Made by a program: the position numbers and the translations under genes. This document shows, in pieces, positions 6,947 to 14,613 of a stretch of 64,000 nt of DNA. Numbering within the stretch: position 1 is the stretch's first letter; the number at the start of each line of letters is the position of its first letter. Below the pieces are notes generated by a model. It saw only the letters and a list, made by a program, of their open reading frames with translations. It did not search any database and was not told where the DNA came from. Origin of the DNA: JAKFWI01 sp031398975 (GTDB lineage: Bacteria; Pseudomonadota; Alphaproteobacteria; Caulobacterales; Aquidulcibacteraceae); contig JANNOI010000020.1 of NCBI GenBank assembly GCA_031398975.1, forward strand, positions 1-64,000. The letters run 5' to 3'.

Positions 6947-7726
6947 CTACCCGACGAACGCCCGCTCGATGACGAAATCGCCCGGCTCGGAATTGGCGCC
7001 CTCGACGAGGCCGTGGCTTTCAAGCGTGGTGGCGACCTCCTTGATCATGGCCATGGAGCCGCACAGCATCACCCGGTCCTCCTCCGGATCGAAGCGCCGC
7101 CCAGGGAACCCCAGATCCTCGAACAGCGCCCCCGAGGCGATGCGGTCCGTGATCCGGCCGGGACGCTCGAACGGGCCGCGGGTGACGGTGGGGTAATAGC
7201 TGAGCTGCGCCTGGGCGAGTTCGCCGATCAGCTCGTCGTGCATGATTTCGGCCTCGAACAGGTTGCGGTAGGCGAGCTCGCTCTCCTCCCGCACCGTATG
7301 GGTCACGATGACCCGCCCGAAGCGCTCATAAGCCTCCGGATCGCGCGCCACCGACAGGAAGGGCGCGAGCCCCGTGCCGGTGCCGATCAGGAACAACCGG
7401 CGCCCGGGCCGGAGCGCGTCCAGAACCAGCGTGCCGGTGGGCTTTTTGCCCATCAGCACCGTGTCGCCGACCTCGATCTTCTGCAGCCGCGAGGTAAGCG
7501 GGCCGCCGGGGACCTTGATGGACAGGAATTCGAGTTCCTCGGCGAAGCCGGGGCTGGCGATGGAATAGGCGCGCAAGGTCGGGCGGTCCTCGCCGGGGAG
7601 CCCGATCATCACGAACTCGCCGGAGCGGAAGCGGAAGCTCGGCGGGCGGGTGAGCTTGAAACTGAACAGGCGGTCCGTCCAATGGTGCACCCAGGTGACG
7701 GTCTGCTCGGTTTGAGCGCTAGACAT
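6947..7726 (-). CDS. fpr: Ferredoxin/flavodoxin-NADP+ reductase
   Basis: A 259-residue flavoenzyme that moves electrons between NADPH and ferredoxin or flavodoxin in the cytoplasm. The FAD-binding RAYS motif is at 52-55, the NADP-binding GTGTGLAPFLS near 114-124, and the end reads FVIERAFVG. That C-terminal extension after the Fpr aromatic position is the mark of the bacterial subclass found in Rhodobacter and Azotobacter. The gene is alone on its strand and converges with the TSUP gene. In related bacteria Fpr supports oxidative-stress defence, but no SoxR box is visible in the short upstream spacer. Confidence 0.92.
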   Translation of the reverse strand: MSSAQTEQTVTWVHHWTDRLFSFKLTRPPSFRFRSGEFVMIGLPGEDRPTLRAYSIASPGFAEELEFLSIKVPGGPLTSRLQKIEVGDTVLMGKKPTGTLVLDALRPGRRLFLIGTGTGLAPFLSVARDPEAYERFGRVIVTHTVREESELAYRNLFEAEIMHDELIGELAQAQLSYYPTVTRGPFERPGRITDRIASGALFEDLGFPGRRFDPEEDRVMLCGSMAMIKEVATTLESHGLVEGANSEPGDFVIERAFVG

Positions 7727-7801
7727 GGAACCTCCGCTTGATCTCTCTTCCCTGTGCCGATTGAGACGCGCCGATGCAATGCCTGATCGGCAAAGCCGCG
7801 C

Positions 7802-8374
7802 TCACGCCCGCATCCGGCCGGAGCCGCTGACGAAGGGGGAGCCGCGCTCATAGAACCGCCAGGGCTTGTCGGCCTCCCGCGTCAGGCCGATGCGCCCGCT
7901 GGTCCCGATCGGGCCGCAGGGGGAGCGCGGCGGCTCCAGACGCAGCGCCCCGCCGGCGTAGAAATCCACCCCCTGCTGGGCCAGCCCCACGCCGAACGCC
8001 TGCGCCAGCCGGCCGGGCCCCCGCGCCAGATCGTGGCGCCGCGCCACCCCCCGCCGGGCGGCCATCCGGTCTGCGCCCTCAAGCGGCTCCACCGCCCGCA
8101 GCAACACACCCGCGCCCACGCCCTCGGCCTCGCTCGCCACGTTCAGACAATGGTAGCGGCCATAGATGCGGTACACATAGGCGCGCCCCGGCGCCGCGAA
8201 GAGCCCGGCATTGCGCGCGGTACGCCCGATATAAGCGTGGCAGGCGGGGTCGCCCGGGGGGTAGCCCTCCGTCTCCACGATCCGCCCGCTGACGACGCCC
8301 GCCCCGTCCTCGTGCACCAGCACCGCCCCGATCAGCGCGCGCGCCAGCGCCAGCGTGTCTGTCGGGAAGATCAT
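7802..8374 (-). CDS. DNA-3-methyladenine (alkyladenine) glycosylase, AAG/MPG type
   Basis: A 190-residue base-excision enzyme that removes alkylated purines. The catalytic glutamate is in IVETEGY, followed by the family blocks DPACHAYIGRTARN, YVYRIYGRYHCLNV and GVLLRAVEP, with ARGPGRLAQAFG later. The start ATG (8372-8374) overlaps the stop of the ABC permease gene in an ATGA, so it is translated as the last gene of a three-gene unit (ATPase, permease, glycosylase). Length matches bacterial members. Pairing a DNA repair enzyme with an exporter may be chance transcription coupling. Confidence 0.93.
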   Translation of the reverse strand: MIFPTDTLALARALIGAVLVHEDGAGVVSGRIVETEGYPPGDPACHAYIGRTARNAGLFAAPGRAYVYRIYGRYHCLNVASEAEGVGAGVLLRAVEPLEGADRMAARRGVARRHDLARGPGRLAQAFGVGLAQQGVDFYAGGALRLEPPRSPCGPIGTSGRIGLTREADKPWRFYERGSPFVSGSGRMRA

Positions 8375-9132
8375 GACTTCAGATTGTACCCGGTGCGGAA
8401 GATCCACCAGATCGCCCCAAGGCACGCCAGCATGAAGGCGATGATCAACGCCAGACTGAACCCGACATTGACGTCTGACTGCCCGTAGAAACTCCAACGG
8501 AAGGCGCTGACCAAATAGACGACCGGATTGAACAAGGTGGCGGTGCGCCAGAAGGGCGCCAGCATATCGAGCGAGTAGAACGTCCCGCCGAGGAAGGTCA
8601 GCGGCGTGATGATCATGGCGGGCGCGATCTGCAGCTTCTCCCAGCCGTCCGCCAACACGCCCAGGATAAAGCCCAGCAGGCTGAACGTAATGCAGGTCAG
8701 CGCCAGGAAGGCGAGCATCCATAAGGGATGCAGGATCGTGAAGTCCACGAACACGCGGGCCGTCGCCAGGATCACAAGGCCCAGGAACGCAGATTTGGTG
8801 GCCGCCGCCCCGACATAGCCGATCACCACCTCCCCTACCGCCACCGGGGCTGACAAGACCTCATAGATCGTGCCGGCGAATTTCGGCATGTAGATCCCGA
8901 AAGAGGCGTTGGCGATGCTCTCGGTCAAAACCGACAACAGGATCAGACCGGGCACGATGAAGGCGCCGTAATCGATCCCGTCGATCTCGCGAATGCGCCC
9001 GCCGATCGCGGCCCCGAACACGATGAAATAAAGCGACGTCGAGATCACCGGCGTGGCGATGCTCTGCACCAGCGTGCGCCAGCCGCGCGCCATCTCGAAC
9101 AGGTAGATCGCCCGGATCGCATAGAGATTCAC
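8371..9132 (-). CDS. ABC-2 type transporter permease (YadH-like)
   Basis: A 253-residue inner-membrane protein with six predicted helices and the ABC-2 pattern: an N-terminal amphipathic stretch, a FGAAIGGRI loop, a long central helix pair, and the signature region PLTFLGGTFYSLDMLPFW-like before FNPVVYLVSAFR. It resembles E. coli YadH, partner of YadG. The start overlaps the end of the ATPase gene by 4 bp. The pair should form a half-size exporter of unknown substrate. Confidence 0.88.
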   Translation of the reverse strand: MNLYAIRAIYLFEMARGWRTLVQSIATPVISTSLYFIVFGAAIGGRIREIDGIDYGAFIVPGLILLSVLTESIANASFGIYMPKFAGTIYEVLSAPVAVGEVVIGYVGAAATKSAFLGLVILATARVFVDFTILHPLWMLAFLALTCITFSLLGFILGVLADGWEKLQIAPAMIITPLTFLGGTFYSLDMLAPFWRTATLFNPVVYLVSAFRWSFYGQSDVNVGFSLALIIAFMLACLGAIWWIFRTGYNLKS

Positions 9133-10076
9133 GAGCGCCCCCGCACCAGATCGACGAAAATGTCCTCGAGCGAACTCTGTGTCGTGCCGAGGTCGGTAAA
9201 GTCCACGCCCAAGTCGAGCAAGGCGCGCATCAACGCGGCGATCCCCCCGCCCTCGCGATGCACATCGAAGGTGTATACGAGCGCAGAGCCGTCCTCGGCG
9301 AGGGTCAAATCAAAGCCGCTCAATTGGGCGGGGATCGCCGCGAGCGGGCGGGCGAGTTGCAGCGTCAGGTTCTTCTTGCCGAGTTTGGCCATCAAAGCGG
9401 CCTTCTGCTCCACCAGGATGATCTCGCCCCCGCGCATCACGCCGACGCGGTCGGCCATCTCCTCGGCCTCCTCGATATAATGGGTGGTGAGGATGATGGT
9501 GGTCCCGCCATGGCGCAGCCGGCGCACCATCGCCCACATCTCGCGCCGCAATTCCACGTCCACCCCGGCGGTAGGCTCGTCCAGGAAGAGGATTGCGGGC
9601 TCGTGCGACAACGCCTTGGCGATCATGACCCGCCGCTTCATGCCCCCCGACAGGGCCATGATCTTGGCGTGGCGTTTGTCCCACAAGTAGAGGTCGCGCA
9701 GCACGCGCTCGAGGAAGGCGGGGTCGGGGGGCTTGCCAAACAGGCCGCGGCTGAAGGCGACTGTGTCCATCACCGTCTCGAACATGTCGGTGGACATCTC
9801 CTGGGGCACGAGGCCGATCTTGGCGCGCGCGGCGCGGAAATCGGTCACAATGTCGTGGCCGTCGGCGCGCACCGTCCCGCTGGAGGGGGTGACGATCCCG
9901 CAGATGATGCTGATCAGCGTCGTCTTGCCCGCCCCGTTCGGGCCGAGTAGCGCGAAAATCTCCCCCCGGCGGATCGACAGGTCGATGCGCTTCAGCGCCG
10001 TGAAGCCGGTGGCGTAGGTTTTGGAAAGCCCCTCTACCTCGATGATGGCGCCCGCAGGCGCGCCGCCCTCCCCCAT
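9129..10076 (-). CDS. ABC-2 type transporter ATP-binding protein (YadG-like)
   Basis: A 315-residue ATPase with Walker A GPNGAGKTT, the Q-loop in LVPQE, signature LSGGMKRRV, Walker B ILFLDEP and the switch histidine in LTTHY. The C-terminal ~80 residues after the nucleotide domain are a typical YadG-type extension. I start at the ATG at 10076, where the domain begins within a dozen residues; the open frame upstream is low-complexity and lies in the spacer. It drives the permease encoded next to it. Confidence 0.92.
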   Translation of the reverse strand: MGEGGAPAGAIIEVEGLSKTYATGFTALKRIDLSIRRGEIFALLGPNGAGKTTLISIICGIVTPSSGTVRADGHDIVTDFRAARAKIGLVPQEMSTDMFETVMDTVAFSRGLFGKPPDPAFLERVLRDLYLWDKRHAKIMALSGGMKRRVMIAKALSHEPAILFLDEPTAGVDVELRREMWAMVRRLRHGGTTIILTTHYIEEAEEMADRVGVMRGGEIILVEQKAALMAKLGKKNLTLQLARPLAAIPAQLSGFDLTLAEDGSALVYTFDVHREGGGIAALMRALLDLGVDFTDLGTTQSSLEDIFVDLVRGRS

Positions 10077-10180
10077 GCCGTGTTCTCCGCCCGCCCGCTT
10101 TTGTGGCGGCTGACACGTACGGCCCGAACCGGGGAATTTGAAGGGGCCGTCTGTGCGCCGCGCGCGGGCGGCATCGCGAC

Positions 10181-10206
10181 GGAACCCTTCGGCGTGCAGG
10201 ATGGTT
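10181..10206 (+). promoter_or_regulatory. Putative EcfG (general stress sigma) promoter of the hemerythrin gene
   Basis: GGAAC at 10181-10185 is followed after 17 bases by GGTT at 10203-10206. The alphaproteobacterial general-stress sigma factor EcfG uses GGAAC-N16/17-CGTT, so the -35 is perfect and the -10 matches three of four. It is 100 bp before the start of a gene encoding stress-type domains, which fits. The assignment rests on the motif alone. Confidence 0.5.
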
Positions 10207-10305
10207 ACTACGCCAAACGCACCAAAAGCTTCAAAGCAAGCCCCGAAACCTTTCGCACCATTAAGGTTAAGCTTGGGCAAGCGAAACATGGAGGGAGGCC
10301 GCGCC

Positions 10306-11832
10306 ATGCCTGAAAGTCCGCCGAAACCGGCGACGGCGCCCGCGCCGAAGCCCGCCCAGCCCGCCGCTAAGGCCGCTCCGTCGGAGAAGCCCGAGGCGGA
10401 GGACAAGCCGGAGGAGGCGGCGAGCCAGGAACCGCAAGCCGGCGCCCCGCAGGGCGCGGAAGGCGAGGCGATCGCGATGCTCCGCGAGGACCACCGCGGC
10501 GTGGAGCAGATTTTCGAGCGGTTCGAGAGCGCGACGCGACGCACCCAGAAACAGAAGCTCGCCGCGCAGGCCTGCCAGGAGCTGATCATCCACGCGCTGC
10601 TGGAGGAGGAGATCTTCTATCCCGCCTGCCGCGAACACATGGACGATTCTCTGCTCGATGAAGCCCAGGTCGAGCATGACAGCGCCAAGACCCTGATCAA
10701 CGAGATCCTGGGCGGCGATCCGACCGACGCCTTCTTCACCGCGAAGGTCAAGGTCCTGGCGGAGATGGTCAAGCACCACGTCGCCGAGGAGGAGAAGCGC
10801 GTCGAAGGCATCTTCGCCAAAGCGCGCGCGGGCGGCCTCGACGGCAAGGAGATCGCCGACCGGCTCCGCGAACGGAAGGCCGAGCTGTTGCAGCAAGCCG
10901 AAAGCGACGGTCTGGAGCGCCCTCGGCCGCGCTCCTTCCGCTCTACCCCCACCGAAACAGAACCGAGCATGGAGGACACAATGCCCCAATCGCGCACGCG
11001 TAACGACGACGGCCGCTACCGGGACGACGACGAGGACGACGATCGGCGCGGCCGCAATGGCGGCGGCGGGCGCTCCCGCTCCACCCCCGACCGCGATGAG
11101 AACGGCCGTTTCATGAGCGACGATGACGATGACCGGCGCGGCCGCAGCAGCGGCGGGCGCTCCCGCTCCACCCCCGAGCGCGACGAGAACGGCCGCTTCA
11201 TGAGCGACGATGACGACGATCGGCGCGGCCGCAGCAGCGGCGGCGGCGGGCGATCCCGGTCCACCCCGGAGCGCGACGAGAATGGCCGCTTCATGAGCGA
11301 CGATGATGACGACCGGCGCGGGCGCAGCAGCGGCGGCGGCGGGCGCTCCCGCTCGGACGACGACGACGACGATCGGCGTGGCCGCAGCGGCGGCTCCGGC
11401 GGCGCGCGCTCCCGCTCCATGCCGGAACGGGACGAGGACGGCCGCTTCCTGCGCGAGGATGACGACGATAATCGCCGCGGCTCGCGCGCGCGCAGCAGCC
11501 GGGACGAGGACGGCCGCCATGAGCGCAGCGGTTGGCACGGCGATCCCGAAGGCCACGCCGAAGCCTCGCGGCGCGGCTGGGACGCCCGCCAGGGGTCCTC
11601 GCGCAGCAGCGGGCGCCAGGACGATGACCGCGGCGTGCGCGGCGTGCGCGGCGGGGGCGGCAGCCGCTCGCGCGAGCAGGAGGACGACCGTCGCGGCTCC
11701 CGCGCGTCGGACAACGGAGACCGCTCCCGCTACGGCGGAAACGACGATCGCCGCCGCAACACGGGCGGCTGGTTCGGCGATCCCGAAGGCCATGCCGAGG
11801 CCGCCCGGCGCGGACGCGAAAACCGCGACTGA
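10306..11832 (+). CDS. Hemerythrin (HHE) domain protein continuous with an Asp/Arg/Ser repeat tail
   Basis: The 508-residue frame joins two modules. Residues 1-50 are Pro/Ala-rich. Residues 55-195 are a hemerythrin HHE four-helix fold with candidate iron ligands H63, H96, E100/E101, H124, H158 and E162 (HHVAEEE). Residues 226-508 are a charged tail with 29-31-residue repeats (RGRSSGG...RSRSTPERDENGRFMSDDDD) ending in two GW(H/F)GDPEGHAEA motifs. That tail is usually a separate stress-associated protein annotated as plasmid stabilization-like. The ATG at 10306 follows a GGAGG site. A second GGAGG (10971-10975) lies 5 bases before an in-frame ATG at 10981, so the tail may also be made alone. 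The role is unknown; iron, oxygen or NO binding is possible. Confidence 0.8.
   Translation: MPESPPKPATAPAPKPAQPAAKAAPSEKPEAEDKPEEAASQEPQAGAPQGAEGEAIAMLREDHRGVEQIFERFESATRRTQKQKLAAQACQELIIHALLEEEIFYPACREHMDDSLLDEAQVEHDSAKTLINEILGGDPTDAFFTAKVKVLAEMVKHHVAEEEKRVEGIFAKARAGGLDGKEIADRLRERKAELLQQAESDGLERPRPRSFRSTPTETEPSMEDTMPQSRTRNDDGRYRDDDEDDDRRGRNGGGGRSRSTPDRDENGRFMSDDDDDRRGRSSGGRSRSTPERDENGRFMSDDDDDRRGRSSGGGGRSRSTPERDENGRFMSDDDDDRRGRSSGGGGRSRSDDDDDDRRGRSGGSGGARSRSMPERDEDGRFLREDDDDNRRGSRARSSRDEDGRHERSGWHGDPEGHAEASRRGWDARQGSSRSSGRQDDDRGVRGVRGGGGSRSREQEDDRRGSRASDNGDRSRYGGNDDRRRNTGGWFGDPEGHAEAARRGRENRD
10971..10983 (+). promoter_or_regulatory. Internal ribosome binding site and start for the repeat module
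   Basis: GGAGG, five bases, then ATG at 10981, in frame with the hemerythrin module and with no stop between. The following residues MPQSRTRNDDGRY look like the N-terminus of the free-standing repeat proteins. Either a stop codon was lost and two genes merged, or two products are made from one frame. Confidence 0.6.
11036..11460 (+). repeat. Tandem ~90-bp coding repeats of Asp/Arg/Ser/Gly module
   Basis: Four to five degenerate units, each encoding DDRRGR(S/N)(S/G)GG(GG)RSRSxP(E/D)RDENGRFMSDDDD, lie head to tail. Units vary by loss of GG pairs, and one lacks the TPERDENGRF part. The near-identity of units 2 and 3 suggests recent slippage or unequal crossing over. Copy number may vary between strains. 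Confidence 0.85.
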
Positions 11833-11848
11833 GGCTTGAAAGCGCTTT

Positions 11849-11876
11849 GCCCCGTCCGGATGCGCCCGGGCGGGGC
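11849..11876. terminator. Hairpin between convergent hemerythrin and trpS genes
   Basis: gccccgtccgg (11849-11859) pairs with ccgggcggggc (11866-11876) over 11 bp with one G-U and a 6-nt loop. It lies between two convergent stop codons and could end transcription from both sides. No long T-run follows on either strand, so it may slow polymerase rather than act as a full intrinsic terminator. Confidence 0.6.
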
Positions 11877-11883
11877 GAGCACT

Positions 11884-12930
11884 TTACGTCGAGAGGCCCA
11901 CCACACGCCGGACATCGGCCATCACCGGCTCCGCGATCGCCTGCGCGCGCTCGGCCCCGGTGCGCAGCGTAGCGTCGAGCCAGCCTTCGTCCGCCAACAG
12001 CCTACGCATCTCCGCGGCGATCGGGGCGAGCCGCGCGGCCGCGCGCTCCGCCAGGGCGGGTTTGAACACGCCAAAGCCCTTGCCGCCGAACTCGCCCAGC
12101 ACCGCCTCCACGCTGACGCCCGCGAGCCCCGCATAGAGGGAGACGAGATTCTCCGCCTCCGGGCGCCCGGCCAGCCCCTCCTTGCTCTCCGGCAGCGGCA
12201 GGGAATCGGTGGTGGCCTTTTTGAACTTCTGCAGGATAGCGCCGGCATCGTCGGTCAGGTTGATGCGGGAGAAATCGGACGGATCGGACTTGGACATCTT
12301 CTTCGTTCCGTCCCGCAGGCTCATCACGCGCGCGCCCTCGCGCGCCCCGTCCGCCCCCTCGATCAGCGCTTCGGGCAGCGGGAAGAAGCCGGGCGCGCCA
12401 TAATCGGTGTTGAATTTCTGGGCGATGTCGCGGGCGAGTTCGAGGTGCTGCTTCTGGTCCTCGCCCACGGGCACGTGGGTGGCCTTGTAAACCAGGATAT
12501 CCGCCGCCTGCAGGACGGGATAGGCGAACAGGCCGACGGAGGAGCGCTGCGCGTCCTTGCCGGCCTTGTCCTTGAACTGCGTCATCCGCTCGAGCCAGCC
12601 CATCCGGGCCACGCAATTGAAGATCCAGGCGAGCTCGGCATGGGCGCGCACCGCCGACTGCACGAACACGATCGAACGCTCGGGATCGACGCCCGCGGCG
12701 ATATAGGCCGCCGCCACCTCCCGGCAGGCGGCGGGCAGGCGCGCAGGGTCATGCGGCTGGGTGATCGCGTGCAGATCGACGATGCAATAGAGGCTCTCGA
12801 ACCGCTCCTGCAGCGCCACGAACTTGACCAGGGCGCCCAGATAATTGCCGAGGTGCAGCCCGTTGGTGGGCTGCATGCCGGACAGGACGCGCGCGGGGCC
12901 GGAATAGCGGGGCGGAGGCTCGGCGGTCAT
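11884..12930 (-). CDS. trpS: Tryptophanyl-tRNA synthetase
   Basis: A class I synthetase that charges tRNA-Trp in the cytoplasm. The HIGH-equivalent is GLHLGNYLGA (HLGN at 26-29) and the KMSKS loop is at about 210-214 in TKKMSKSDPSD. The Rossmann region includes YCIVDLHAIT and VPVGEDQKQHLE. At 348 residues it has the usual bacterial length. It sits 57 bp downstream of murJ on the same strand; murJ-trpS adjacency is common in alphaproteobacteria. Confidence 0.96.
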   Translation of the reverse strand: MTAEPPPRYSGPARVLSGMQPTNGLHLGNYLGALVKFVALQERFESLYCIVDLHAITQPHDPARLPAACREVAAAYIAAGVDPERSIVFVQSAVRAHAELAWIFNCVARMGWLERMTQFKDKAGKDAQRSSVGLFAYPVLQAADILVYKATHVPVGEDQKQHLELARDIAQKFNTDYGAPGFFPLPEALIEGADGAREGARVMSLRDGTKKMSKSDPSDFSRINLTDDAGAILQKFKKATTDSLPLPESKEGLAGRPEAENLVSLYAGLAGVSVEAVLGEFGGKGFGVFKPALAERAAARLAPIAAEMRRLLADEGWLDATLRTGAERAQAIAEPVMADVRRVVGLST

Positions 12931-12987
12931 GGATTGCGGCTTCGGGGCTGAAGAGTTCCGGGTTGGAGGGTTTAGGGCGTCGCCAGC

Positions 12988-14571
12988 TCAACTGTCCAGC
13001 ACCGGGGGCGCGCCCTTCTCCCGCCGGAACGCGGCGCGCACCTCCCGCACCGTCACCGCGCGAAACAGAAACAGACACGCAAAGTACAAAACGCCCCCGG
13101 CCAGCACCGCGAACGCGATCGCGCCCTCCTTCGCGCCGAACCAATCCTCCAGCGCTTCGCGATTAAGGGCCGCCCAGCCCACATACATGGCAAGCGCAGC
13201 CGCCGCGAGGAACAGCCGCGCAAAGCGCGCCGCCGCTTTGCGATCGGGCCCGTAGGAGCCGCGCCGCACCAGCGTGCGCACCATCAGCGCCACGTTCGCC
13301 CACGCCGCGAGGCTGGTGGCGGCCGCAAGCCCTGTAAAACCCGGCGCGCCTAACGCCCGCAGGGCGAAAAACAAGCCGGCGCCGAGCACCACGTTCAGCC
13401 CCATGGAAATGAGCGCATAGCGCATCGGCGCGCGCGTGTCGTCGCGGGCGAAAAAAGCGGGCGCGTAGATCTTGGCCAGCACGAAGGCGGGAAGGCCCCA
13501 GGCGTAATGGAACAGCGCGTCCGCGCACGCGCGCGCATCGCTTGGGGTGAAAGCGCCGCGGGTGAAGGTGGCGTCGATGATGAAGAAGGGCGCGGTCAGA
13601 AACGCCGCCGCGGCCGGCAGGGTGAAGGCCATGGACAGCGCCACCGCCTCATCCAGCGCCCCGCGCGCGCCCGCCCCGTCCCCCTGCTGCACCAGGCGCG
13701 AAAGGCGCGGCAGCATCGCCACCCCCACCGCAATCCCGATCAGGCCCAGCGGCAGCTGATAGAGCCGATCGGCGACGTTGAGATATGTGATCGCGCCTTG
13801 TTCGAAGGAGGCCAGGATCTGCGAGATCAGCACATTGATCTGCAGCGCCCCGCCCGCGATCGCCCCGGGCACCGCGAGCCCGATCAGGCGCTTCACGTCG
13901 GGCGTCAGGACCGGCCAGGCCCGCTTCAACCGCACCCCCTGGCGCCGCAGCCCCAGATAAAGCACAAGCGCCTGCGCCAGCCCCGCGACGCTCACCCCGG
14001 CCGCCGCCGCGTACGCCGCCGCGGTCGCGTCATCGCGGAACGGCAGCACCGCCAGCAGGATGCACAGGTTCAGCAGCGTCGGCGCGCCCGCCGCCAGCAC
14101 GAAGCGCCCGCGCGCGTTGAGCACGCCGGAAAACAGCGTCGCCATCGTCATGGCGATCAGATACGGCATCGTGATCTGGGTGAGCCGGGTGGCGAGATCG
14201 AAGGCGGCGGGATCGTCGCGATAGCCCGCGAACAGAACGAGGTTCAGCCAGGGCATGGCAAGCTGCGCCAGCACCGTGAGCGCGGTGGTGGCGAAGGTGA
14301 GCACGGCCAGCGCCTCGCCCGCGATCCCATCGGCGCGCGCAGGCCCCTCCCCCGCCAACGTCTTGGAATAGGTGGGCACGAAAGCCTGCGAGAAGGCGCC
14401 CTCCGCGAACAGCCGGCGAAACAGGTTCGGGAAGCGCAGCGCCGCGAAGAACGCGTCCGCCACGGGCCCCGCCCCGAGTGCGGCCGCCAGCACGAGATCG
14501 CGCGCAAAGCCCAGGACGCGCGAGACAAGCGTCAGGCCGGAAATGATTGCGGTATTGCGCGCCAGGCTCAA
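12988..14571 (-). CDS. murJ: Lipid II flippase MurJ
   Basis: A 527-residue inner-membrane protein of the MVF/MOP superfamily with about 14 helices that flips lipid II for peptidoglycan synthesis. The start region (NTAIISGLTLVSRVLGFARDL), then DAFFAALRFPNLFRRLFAEGAFSQAFVP, is strongly MurJ. The basic residues of the central cavity (RFPNLFRR) are kept. It lies between glnD and trpS on the same strand, 42 bp after glnD. Confidence 0.95.
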   Translation of the reverse strand: MSLARNTAIISGLTLVSRVLGFARDLVLAAALGAGPVADAFFAALRFPNLFRRLFAEGAFSQAFVPTYSKTLAGEGPARADGIAGEALAVLTFATTALTVLAQLAMPWLNLVLFAGYRDDPAAFDLATRLTQITMPYLIAMTMATLFSGVLNARGRFVLAAGAPTLLNLCILLAVLPFRDDATAAAYAAAAGVSVAGLAQALVLYLGLRRQGVRLKRAWPVLTPDVKRLIGLAVPGAIAGGALQINVLISQILASFEQGAITYLNVADRLYQLPLGLIGIAVGVAMLPRLSRLVQQGDGAGARGALDEAVALSMAFTLPAAAAFLTAPFFIIDATFTRGAFTPSDARACADALFHYAWGLPAFVLAKIYAPAFFARDDTRAPMRYALISMGLNVVLGAGLFFALRALGAPGFTGLAAATSLAAWANVALMVRTLVRRGSYGPDRKAAARFARLFLAAAALAMYVGWAALNREALEDWFGAKEGAIAFAVLAGGVLYFACLFLFRAVTVREVRAAFRREKGAPPVLDS

Positions 14572-14613
14572 GCAGGGCTCCCCGAACGGCGCGGACCCGC
14601 GCCGGGGACCCTC

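Noticed and set aside
10267..11793. A 508-codon Ala/Val-rich minus-strand frame with hydrophobic runs
   Set aside because: It mirrors the Asp/Arg/Ser repeats of the hemerythrin gene; GAC/CGC codons read backwards give Val/Ala, so the apparent membrane helices are artefacts.
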